A DNA stretch of 64,000 nucleotides from Pyropia yezoensis. Its lineage: Eukaryota > Rhodophyta > Bangiophyceae > Bangiales > Bangiaceae. Below, piece by piece: positions 9,338 to 17,745 of this stretch (the stretch's first letter is position 1; each line of letters begins with the position of its first letter). The translations under genes and the position numbers were made by a program. Under the pieces are notes generated by a model. The model did not search any database. It was not told the DNA's origin and saw only the letters and a list, made by a program, of their open reading frames with translations. Where the stretch lies: NCBI GenBank assembly GCA_009829735.1, contig CM020620.1:20806020-20870019 (forward strand). The letters run 5' to 3'.

Positions 9338-12000
9338 ATGACTGCCACGCCCCCCTCCTCTCCTACCCGCGTCCTTCGACGACTTCCACTTCGTCAGCTT
9401 GCAGCTGCTCGCCTCCTTCCACCACTGCAACCCCCCCAGACCACTCGGTCTTCTCCCTTCCTCGTTTTCAAGTTACGCGGCATCATGAAGCGCCTGGTCG
9501 TTGAGGCAGGAGCTGCTCTGGTGGCAGCCAGCGACCCGCGGACGCAAGATGTGTTCCGACCTGTGCCACAACCTGGGCCGCAACTCGTGCCAACACCTGC
9601 ACCGCAACGTGTGCCGGAGCGTGTGTCACCACCTGAGCCGCCACAGGTGCCGCAACCTGCGCCGCAACTTGTGCCACAACCTGTGCCGCAACCTGTGCCG
9701 CTGCCTGTGCTGCATCCTGTGCCGCAACCTGTGCCCGAGCGTCTTCCTGGTGGGACTTCGCCGTTTGGGGCAACTGCTGGTGGTGATCCTGGCAGCCGGC
9801 CTACGAACCACGTCCCCGCAACCGCGCTAGAGCGCATCCTTTTGAAACATTGCCTGGACAAGGGCGATGAAGATCCTGCGACCGCGGCAGCGTGCACAGA
9901 AGTCGTACGTGCTGGTGCTGCCCGCAGTGCAACAAGGGAGCCGATCTACCGTTTTTCACCATCTCCATCGGTGGCGAAGATGCGCACGAATGTGGACACC
10001 TTCGAGAGCGACTTTATGGAGTGCATCGTGCGCACCTGGCCGCAAGCACCTGTCACTGCACTGTCAAGGAGAGCTCGCGCAGCGGGCATCATTTGCAGTG
10101 GTGCGCAGGATGGTGCTGGGAAAAGCACTAACGTTGAGCAGAAGACCTGGTCGCTGCGCATCAGCGTGGCCATGCGGTCTGCTAACTTCATTGGGCGGAC
10201 TGTATGCTTGCCCATCGACGGCCAAAGGCCACCGGACGATGAGATTGACCGAGGTGTGGCCAAGTTCATTAACTGCTTGAACCTGCAAATGCAGGAGGTA
10301 ATCAACGCCTTCCTTGACGCCCGCAGGGAAGGCCTCGCCGTGGCCGGGGGGGGGAAGAGGATCATGGAGCGGACGGTGAAGGGCTACTCTGCGGCATTGG
10401 GCTTCCTTTTTTACGACACCCGCCTGGTCGGCGTCACCGGTGAGAAGCTTGTCCCCGACTGCGTTGGGCAACGCTCCCCACGGCAGAAGAAGGGCCAGCT
10501 TGAGAAGGAGGCTGAGAGGAGGGATAAGCGGGAAGACCCGGGCGGCTACATTGGTAACCCCATGGACGCAGAGGCCATCAAGGCGTTCAAGGGGGCTGCA
10601 GAGCAGGAAGCGCGGAAGGCGGGTCAGCACAACACAACGAGTGCTGAAGTGACGCCCAAGATGTTGTCGCTGCTGTACGACGCGCTTGTCAGGCGTCACC
10701 TGACTGAACCTACTGTGTAAGCTGACCCTGCTACGGGCGCTGCAGAGGCAACAGCGCAAGAGATTGCGCCCGGCACAGCAGTCGTTGCTGACCGCCCTCG
10801 TTCTGTTGTTCCCAGCCTTACTCCAGCGGATCCCGACTCTGTGACGGCCGGCAACGATGCTGACATTGCGAATCTGAGCGCCCGCCAGACTGACTTCCTC
10901 GCGTACGCGTTCTACGCTTTCCTCTTCAAGACGCTGGCACGACCGTTGACGCTGATCCACCTCAAGTACAAGGACATCACCTTACCGGATACGCTGGTTC
11001 CTGCCAATGAGCACTTCTTCAACAAGTGTGTTCCTTAAAGCATGGTCTTTTTCGCTGCGCTGGAGTGGGCACCTCGACGTATGCAGGTGGCGGATGCGAG
11101 CTGCGCTCGGCCTCTGACCTCAGTGTGCTCCGTGGTTTTGCTGCGTGGTTCTCACTCCATCATTGTGGCTGCTTATGATCTCTTCCCCCGGAGCCCAGAC
11201 ACAGGCATCCTCGGTTTCTCAATGTCACTTTGCGCATCACCAAGAACGGCACCACCGTAACTGAGATGTTCATCGTGAGGATCTACAGCTACTTTGCCTA
11301 CGTCTCGCAGGAGGAGGAGGACAGTCTCGGGTCACAAACTGTCATCCAGTGCAACACCGAAGAAACCAACCTTCCCCAACTGTTCAAGGGTGCGCTCGCG
11401 CTGGCGGCTGCATCACCGGTGGTGGGAAACAACGGAGGTGTCTTGTCGGATCTGCCCGTGATTCCTCAGATGTTGACCGCGGGCAACCGTCACTCCGTCT
11501 TCTTTTTGCGGCCGCGCACAGACATCAACGAGCGGCTGACGCGGGACCTGCGCCGTATCGGCATGGACCTCAACAATGGCCAGCGTGCCTTGCGCCTGTA
11601 TGGCTTTCGCCGTGGCGGCTCGCAAGACCTACTGGATTGGTCAGGAAAGTTCGAGCTCGTCATGCGTTTGGGCGATTGGAAGGTGGACTCCACCAGCTTT
11701 TTCATCTACCTGACCAACATGAACGCGCGCGGAACTTTGCGGTCTACCTTGCGCTCGTACGGGCAAGACGATGTATCGCAGACTGTGGCTCAGATTATGG
11801 CGGCACACAACAAGTGGGCTGTGGGCGTTGTCGCCAGTTTGCGTGCCCGTGTCCTGGGGCAGGAGCCTCCCCTTGACGCTGCGGGTGTCACCGCTTTCGA
11901 CCTTGCCGCGGCCGCCAAGCTGTGCACGATCTTCATTGAGTGCGTGCTGCAGCTACGGCACGGGAGGGCAGACGCTGTTCCAGACTCTGAAGAGGCGTAA
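9338..12000 (+). CDS. Tyrosine recombinase (Crypton/YR-type), interrupted by introns or frame breaks
   Basis: Site-specific recombinase of the tyrosine family, as in Crypton and DIRS-like elements. Three pieces: 9338-10716, from 10816 to about 11027, and from about 11202 to 12000. Piece 1 (a second possible ATG is at 9485) has a Pro-Gln-Val low-complexity repeat and a helical core-binding region. Piece 2 holds the first catalytic Arg context (RPLTLIHLKYKDI). Piece 3 holds the beta-hairpin Lys context (RITKNG), the (H/Y)xxR box as YGFRRGG at 11599, the GDWK box and the nucleophile Tyr in FIYL. A TAA at 10718 lies within a good 99-nt GT-AG intron candidate in the same frame; the second junction shifts frame and I could not place it. 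Either an intron-bearing gene or a decaying one. No RT domain lies nearby, so it is not a complete DIRS element. Confidence 0.68.
9561..9745 (+). repeat. Degenerate 12-bp tandem repeat encoding a Pro-rich tract
   Basis: Imperfect repeats of the unit CCGCAACCTGTG in phase with the recombinase frame, giving PQPV-type tetrapeptides across about 60 residues. Low-complexity linker near the N-terminus. Confidence 0.8.
10717..10815 (+). other. Candidate 99-nt intron in the recombinase gene
   Basis: Begins GTAAGC and ends TTGTTCCCAG, with a CTGAC branch-point-like motif about 25 nt before a pyrimidine-rich end. Its removal skips the TAA at 10718-10720 and keeps the frame (99 = 33 codons). Alternative: no intron, and the TAA is a nonsense mutation, because the frame within it is otherwise open. 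Confidence 0.5.
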
Positions 12001-12551
12001 CGCTTGACTCGTGCTTGTGTGTAGGCCAGCAGCTTCTGTAGCGGTGGGACCGTCTTTGTAAAGCCGCTGCTCGTGCGCAACTTGGTGTCGGTGAAGAGGC
12101 CTGGCCGGACTCCAGCGCTTTAACAGCAGCGTCTGCTGGCCGCGCGAGATCGTGGAGAGCGGCGTCGCGAGTACAGCCGATCTCAAAGTAGGTATGAGCG
12201 TGCTGGGCTGCATGGCATGGGATGGCAATCAAGGAAGGTCTGTGAGGGAAAGCGGACGACACCGCACCGCCGCAGTGGACTATTGGTGATTGAGTGCAGC
12301 TCGAGACTTCATGCGAACTTCGTAAGACAAGTCACGGATTGTACTGACGAACTTCACACGCAGTTATTCACCACCTCCATGTATTGGGCAGTACAGTCGA
12401 CTAAACATGACTTACCTTCCTCTTGCAGATCTCGCCGGTTTAGTCCTTGCGCGCGCGTGTGCACCGTCTCACTTGGTCGCTAGCCTCTGCCATGTTGCCC
12501 TCGCAGGCCAAGCGGCATCGCTGACGCGCACGCCCGTGCTGCCTTCTTACC
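12001..12551. other. Intergenic region upstream of ORF3; no gene seen
   Basis: No domain-bearing frame on either strand. A run ending TCCTCTTGCAG near 12429 resembles a 3' splice site, so a 5' untranslated intron of ORF3 is possible. Confidence 0.35.
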
Positions 12552-12982
12552 ATGGATGAGGACGATGCGCCGCAGTATGCCCCGGTGCACGTCAGAATCG
12601 TTGCCCTGTTTATTGGACCGCGCATTGAGCGCCTGCCAAACCAAGGCACACAAGATGTGTGCCCCGTGGAGCTCATGTCGCAGGTGGCTGCCCTACCTCC
12701 CTCGCCATCTGCTGCGTGGCAGCCGACTAGCACTGCTCGTGCAGATGCTATTGCCACAGCTTCGACCGGTCCTCCTATTCTTCCTTCGGCCACTCGTCCT
12801 GTCACAACTTCTGCAGCTCTTTCCGCACTTGCTCCCGCCGCTCTACCTGCGAATGGTTCGCCCGGTTCTTCTGCAGTCGCTCAAGCCGCTCTTCTTGCCA
12901 CAGCTCTGGCGACTCTTCCTGAGACTGCTTCGGGTGCTCTCCCTGTCGCTGCACCGGACTCCCTTCCTGCGACTGTGGCGGC
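12552..12982 (+). pseudogene. ORF3, 5' fragment (gene split by a solo LTR and a 34-kb retrotransposon nest)
   Basis: Not a recognised family. The ATG at 12552 opens a short folded-looking N-terminus, then an Ala/Leu/Pro low-complexity tract made of imperfect repeats around CTTCCTGCGACTGC. The frame is interrupted after two bases of a codon by the solo LTR at 12983. With the solo LTR plus one GCGGC copy removed, the frame continues at 13458, and with the nest plus one ATGAT removed it continues at 47866. The three fragments total 1,200 nt, exactly 400 codons including the stop. So this was one intact gene of about 399 residues before insertion. It lies on the same strand as the recombinase and converges on the helicase gene. 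Confidence 0.72.
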
Positions 12983-13452
12983 TGTGGCAGTACTGACCCC
13001 CAGGTAGGGGGGCAACACGTGCCATGCAAGGGACGGCAGGCCACTAGCCTGATCCGTTCCTCCCCCTGCATTTGGGTCCGTATTCCCTTAGTTTGGGATA
13101 GGTAGCTTAGTAGTAAATCCAACATGGATTTGAGGGTTTTCTGCATTTATCGTCTTGAATTTTCGTGTGGCTTGGTGGGCAGGTGCTGGGGTGGGAGATT
13201 CTGAGTGGCGAGATTCTGAGGGGACCCTGGGGGGATAAGGGGAGGGACAGCGGGGCTTGGCCCTGCGTCCCCGTCCCGACCAAGAATCTGTTGGACCACA
13301 CACCATCCTCTTGTTTGTCAGTGGGGGGATTGCCCCACAACAGGGATAGAATGTGTGCGAATTGCACTTCTTCCGGTTCCCCTGACACGGGAGGCAGCCC
13401 TTATACACCGCCCCAACAAGGGGTGTCGTGTGTGCGAGTGGTTTTTGCCACA
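12983..13452 (+). repeat. Solo LTR of the A/B family
   Basis: 470 bp, begins TGTGGCAGTACTGACC and ends GTTTTTGCCACA. It is flanked by perfect 5-bp direct repeats GCGGC (12978-12982 and 13453-13457). No internal element sequence. This is the product expected from recombination between the two LTRs of a full copy inserted in ORF3. Confidence 0.93.
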
Positions 13453-13457
13453 GCGGC

Positions 13458-13812
13458 CGCCGTTCCTGCAACTGCTCCAGCCGCCCGTCCTACGACTCCT
13501 CCGGCCGCTCTTCCTGTCACTGCTCCGACCGTTCTTCGTGCCTCTGTTCCGGCACACCTTGTTGTCGCAGCACGTATGAGCCCTGCTGCTGAAGGCGGTC
13601 GTGGAGCCGCCTTTTCTTCCGGTGCAAATCAGCGGCGACCCTCACTTGACCTTGGAACTCTTGTCGGGCGCTCTGGCGATGAGGCTGCACCTGCCAGCCG
13701 CACTACTGGAAGTGCTAGTGGTGGCCGTGACGTCCCTGACGCTGGGACCAGAGTGCACGCACCCGCCTCAGCGTCTGACTCTGATATGGACGATGCGATG
13801 TCAACGGATGAT
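13458..13812 (+). pseudogene. ORF3, middle fragment
   Basis: Continues the Ala/Pro tract of the 5' fragment, then becomes a Ser/Asp-rich acidic region ending at ATGAT (13808-13812), the left target duplication of element E. The frame from 13459 is the one that continues at 47866 after the nest. Confidence 0.72.
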
Positions 13813-14175
13813 TGTAGCACAATAGGAATCCGTCGCACGTCCACTCTCAGGGAACACTCACCAAGGGGGATAGACACCAGCGTCACCGGGAGGCCAAGAT
13901 TGCTGTCCTTGGAGCGCGAGCCACGGGACCAAGATGGGAGCCCAAACGGGAGGGGTTTGTTGTTCTGCCTTGGCCGGCGGTGGATTCACCGCCAGCCCCC
14001 TCGTTATAAACCTTCGGAGACACTACTAACTACCCTCCACCCCAAGATGCAAGTCCCTCTGGTCATACGTAACTTATAGATACCGTGACCAGTACGGACT
14101 CTCAAATTGAAAGCCAAGGATTAGAAGTAGCCCCCCTAACATTAGGGTCACAATACGGCCAACCATATTGCTACA
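13813..14175 (-). repeat. 3' LTR of element E
   Basis: 363 bp. On the plus strand it begins TGTAGCACAATAGG and ends CATATTGCTACA. Adjoining plus-strand TATCCCCCCCTTAG is the polypurine tract (AAGGGGGGGA on the element strand). Confidence 0.93.
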
Positions 14176-14763
14176 TATCCCCCCCTTAGATTCGGCCCGT
14201 CCTCGGGTCGAGTTGCATTCGGGTTACCGAATGTAAGTGGGTGGCGTGACCGTTTACCAGTCGGGTGGGGCTTTGCGCCCTTTCGCGACAGACACCCCTT
14301 TTCGAGGTTGTCTGAGGGGGGTGCCCCCCTTTGTGTGGTACACACACGATCCGTTTTCCGGACTGTTAAATTCCCGATGCGGGTTTCTGTTTACGACCCC
14401 CCCCTTTCCGAGGGGTGGTGCAAGCAGATCCGCCACCAGGTGTCTGGTGGTAGGGGAGACCCTCTCGTGTTACCGAGTGAATGGGGGCGGCCGCTCCCGC
14501 TTTTCGCGGGAGCGGTTTCGGGGTGAACCCCTCTTTGTTGCCCCGTACGGGGGTGTGGCCACGTCCCGCCCAGGTGCCTGGGTGGAGCGCGTTCGTAGCC
14601 TTGTGGGGCGCGGGTCGACCCGCGTGCCTGCTGCGCTTCTCGTGGCTGTTTGTGGTCATAAGCGCGGGTGCCCGCGCTTCCCTGGCTCGTCCCGGTTGTC
14701 CTACCGTACCGAGTCGTAGCCGTCGACGGCTTGTGGGCGCGGGGGACTCTGCCACACGTTATC
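14176..14763. other. Element E region between 3' LTR and accessory gene
   Basis: Polypurine tract at the left end, then GC-rich sequence with short C-rich and G-rich runs. No supported gene; this is where a promoter for the plus-strand accessory gene at 14764 would sit. Confidence 0.45.
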
Positions 14764-17295
14764 ATGTCGTATCCCCAGGTGTTCGGGGAGGAGGAAGACC
14801 TCCTGATCGGGGAGGAGATGGAGGACGACGCGCCTGTCGGTCCTGCCGCGGCGCGTTACGGGACGAGCTCGTCTGAAGATGACGAGCCAGCGGTATCCGT
14901 CCATCTGGCGGCCGGAGGACTGTCGTCCGTGTGCAGTGGCACGACGGTGCCGTCGATCGAGGGCCAACCCGGCGGTCAACCGCTCGTGGCGGCTTCTACC
15001 CCCTCTCTGCCGGCTGCCCGGATGGGGCCTGGTGCCGGTGCCGGCTCGCCGCAGCTACCCCAAGATGGCCCGCCCTACGGCGGAAGTGGCGATCCCCGGC
15101 CGATTACGGCTGGGCAAGGTGGTCCGGGAGTCCGGACGGTGCATCCTGAACGCGATCCCGTTGTTGACACGGGTGGTGATGGTGGCGCGACACCCGGGGT
15201 GGCCAGTCAAGACAGTGCGGGTGCCCGCACGGCTGGTGCTCAGGCTCCCGAGGTTGTCCAAGTGCCTCCCCCTTCCGAGGCGGGGGAGACGTCGACGGGT
15301 TGGGCCGGCGCCGGTACCTTACCCGCGGTGCCGCGGGCGTTGGGCGGTCAAGACGCTCCTTCCCCCATGGCGGTTGACACCGGGAGCTACTCCGGGCGGG
15401 TGCCCGCCCTACTTCTTCCTCCTCGTCCTCGTGCTCCGGCGCCGGTGCACCTACCGGTTGGGCTTCCGCCGGCGCCGGCGCTTCTTCCTGGGCCGGCCCG
15501 GGTTGCACCGTTGGGTGGCCGCGTTGGCTTGGTCGGTGGCGGTGTCGCCTCTGCGGTTGGCGGTACCGCCTCCGCGAGTAGTGGCGACGCCTCTACGGTG
15601 GGACATCCCCCGTTGTCGGTCTCCGAGCTGGTGGCCCGGGTGCGCAGCTTGACCGTGCAAGAGCCCATGGATTCGGGCGGTCGGATGCGGGTGGACTTCC
15701 ACCCGTCGGATCGCCGCGGAGGTACCCCCCGTCCGGTCCCGTTGGAGCCTTGTTGGGAGCGGGAGCTGGCTCGGCTGGTTGCCCAGCCTGTCGCGGTTCG
15801 CGCCGAGCATCATTGGATACTCAGCCAGCCGGACGACCGGCATGCTCAACTCTGGCGTGCCCGGGTCGGGCGGCCTGAGGCTGCCCACCATCCCGCCTTT
15901 GGGGTGTGCGACTTGGTTGCCCCCGTGCTGCCGCGGGAGGTGGATTACCTTGCGGGTGCCCGCGGGGTGGCTGCTACCCAGACCCCTGTGGCCTTCGGGC
16001 AGCTCGTGCCTGGTACCAACCGGTATCCCGGTTTGGATTACTACCCGGGGGATCCCCCGTATCTGTGGCTGACGCCGCCCTTCCCGACCATGGGTGGCCT
16101 GAAGTCGGCTTCCAGCTGGCGTCGGAACCATGGTGTCATGGCGGACCTATTCCGCACGGATGTAACGTGCGCGTTGCAGACCGGTAACGGTCGTGCGCCC
16201 GTATACACTCTGTTGCGCCCGCCTGGGTGGCAAGAGGGGTGGGAGCCCGCCTCGGCTTTCCGGTTTGACACCGGTCCTTGCCTGCGCTACTTCAGCAGTG
16301 TGCTGGCCGCTCGGCCCACGCATGTGCTGCAGGGTGTCTTCACCCTCGAGGTTACCCTCGGGCAGGTTTCTTCCTTCTTGTTGTCGGCCCGCCGACAGGG
16401 CCGGCTCTTCCATCTTCCGACGGGTGTCCGTCAGCACCTTGGGGAGCTTGGCGTTACCGCCATTGCTACTGGGACGGGGTTAACCCGTGAGTTGACTGCG
16501 CTCGTGGCCGTTCACGATGCCGTGAACTGGTCGGCGGTGGCGACCTTGCCGCCGTTCCGCGACGCGCAACCGGGAACGCTCCCGTTGCCTCGTCACTCGC
16601 TACGTATCCGCCGATTTATCTCGGGTGAGGATAGCTACCAGGGGTGCGCATCCACCGAGTCGGTACCCGGTCTGGGTATTCCCGTGGTCCTGCCCGACCC
16701 TCTTCAGGTGGGAGCCCCCTGGTTCGGTAAACCGACTCCTATGGGGACGGGTCGCCGTCGCCGTGAGTGGGACTCCACTGGTGGGGGCCGCGAGACGTAT
16801 CATCGTCGTGGGGAACTCCACCGGGTTCCCGGTGGGCGTTCTGCCCAGGAGTCTGGTCCTCCTTCACGGTCGTACCGTGCTCCTTACCAGCTACTGCCGC
16901 CTCCGGCGGTGGCGGTGTCCACTCCTCCGGCTGTAGCTTCGGTTCCTCCGGTGGCATCGCCGGCTCCCGTCATGCCCGACGGGGGTCCTCGCTTGTGGTA
17001 TGAGAGCGTTTACGCCCTTCTCTCTCGTGAGTTGACGGAGGCGCCTCCGGTTAGCTGGGGGGATATCCCCCCAGGTGCTGCGCTGGTCGGTACCGCGCGT
17101 TGCCTCGGTTGGGTGCTCAACCGCCTACAGATGGCTCTGGATGCTGTGGAGGCTGGTGACAGTACTCTGGTGCATCTTAGCGCTGAGGTAGCTCAGGCGC
17201 TCAACCGGCGTGAGATAGCCGACCGTTGGAGTACGGAAGTGTACGCGACGACGCGTGACTGGCCCCCTTCTGCTGGCGGGGGTAACCCTTTCTGA
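14764..17295 (+). CDS. Antisense accessory protein of element E, 843 aa
   Basis: Not a recognised family. Encoded opposite to gag and pol, between pol and the 3' LTR, and uninterrupted. The ATG at 14764 gives an acidic start (GEEEDLLIGEEMEDD), then a disordered Gly/Pro/Ala-rich stretch to about residue 300, a folded region of about 330 residues rich in Trp, Pro and aromatics, and a second folded segment at the C-terminus after another Pro-rich linker. The folded region carries the spaced motifs FRFD, LRYF, LEV and LFHLP, which line up by eye with GF, LDHF, LLEV and LWHLP in the accessory gene of B and with GF, FLDAL, LHEV and LWFLP in that of D. No signal peptide or clear membrane segment. 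Antisense extra genes are known in plant Tat-lineage gypsy elements; homology to those is not claimed. Confidence 0.82.
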   Translation: MSYPQVFGEEEDLLIGEEMEDDAPVGPAAARYGTSSSEDDEPAVSVHLAAGGLSSVCSGTTVPSIEGQPGGQPLVAASTPSLPAARMGPGAGAGSPQLPQDGPPYGGSGDPRPITAGQGGPGVRTVHPERDPVVDTGGDGGATPGVASQDSAGARTAGAQAPEVVQVPPPSEAGETSTGWAGAGTLPAVPRALGGQDAPSPMAVDTGSYSGRVPALLLPPRPRAPAPVHLPVGLPPAPALLPGPARVAPLGGRVGLVGGGVASAVGGTASASSGDASTVGHPPLSVSELVARVRSLTVQEPMDSGGRMRVDFHPSDRRGGTPRPVPLEPCWERELARLVAQPVAVRAEHHWILSQPDDRHAQLWRARVGRPEAAHHPAFGVCDLVAPVLPREVDYLAGARGVAATQTPVAFGQLVPGTNRYPGLDYYPGDPPYLWLTPPFPTMGGLKSASSWRRNHGVMADLFRTDVTCALQTGNGRAPVYTLLRPPGWQEGWEPASAFRFDTGPCLRYFSSVLAARPTHVLQGVFTLEVTLGQVSSFLLSARRQGRLFHLPTGVRQHLGELGVTAIATGTGLTRELTALVAVHDAVNWSAVATLPPFRDAQPGTLPLPRHSLRIRRFISGEDSYQGCASTESVPGLGIPVVLPDPLQVGAPWFGKPTPMGTGRRRREWDSTGGGRETYHRRGELHRVPGGRSAQESGPPSRSYRAPYQLLPPPAVAVSTPPAVASVPPVASPAPVMPDGGPRLWYESVYALLSRELTEAPPVSWGDIPPGAALVGTARCLGWVLNRLQMALDAVEAGDSTLVHLSAEVAQALNRREIADRWSTEVYATTRDWPPSAGGGNPF

Positions 17296-17745
17296 TGGTT
17301 GTGGGAGTGAGAGTGAGGGACCCGGTGACCCTTATGGTGGCCGGGTGTTAGTGAGTATAAGCTCATCCCCTTTGGGGGCATTGCTTGCCTCTGTTTGCTG
17401 CCCTGGGGAGTACCCCTTCTGGCTCAGTGGTGCCTTGCCTCCCGTCCAACTTCTTCCGGTTGGTTCATGCTTGGGGAGGTCATCCTCCCTCAATATGTGT
17501 CTTGGCTTGGGGAGGTCATCCTCCCTTGTAAGCCCCCTAGTTACTTCGATATTATCGGAGTTAGCCTCTACCTTTAAGTTAACTTATTAAGGTTCAGGTT
17601 TTACTTAGTTTCCTAAGCTTGGCTGGACTTAGAAACCCAAGTCCGATTTGACTTAGAAACCTAAGTCTGCCATAACCATGTCACACCCTACTTAGTAGGT
17701 CTAAGCCCCACCCCCCAACATTCGAAGTCGGTGTCGGTTGGGTTG
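17296..17745. other. Convergent 3' region of accessory gene and pol in element E, with hairpins
   Basis: Holds two copies of a 6-bp-stem hairpin GGGAGG-TCAT-CCTCCC (17474-17489 and 17510-17525) and a 7-bp-stem hairpin GACTTAG-AAAC-CTAAGTC (17650-17667), with related GACTTAGAAAC copies nearby. Both transcripts end here, so these may act in 3'-end formation or RNA structure. No gene. Confidence 0.6.

Noticed and set aside
9338..12000. DIRS retrotransposon
   Set aside because: Tyrosine recombinase present but no reverse transcriptase or RNase H belongs to this unit; the nearby RTs are all inside gypsy elements.
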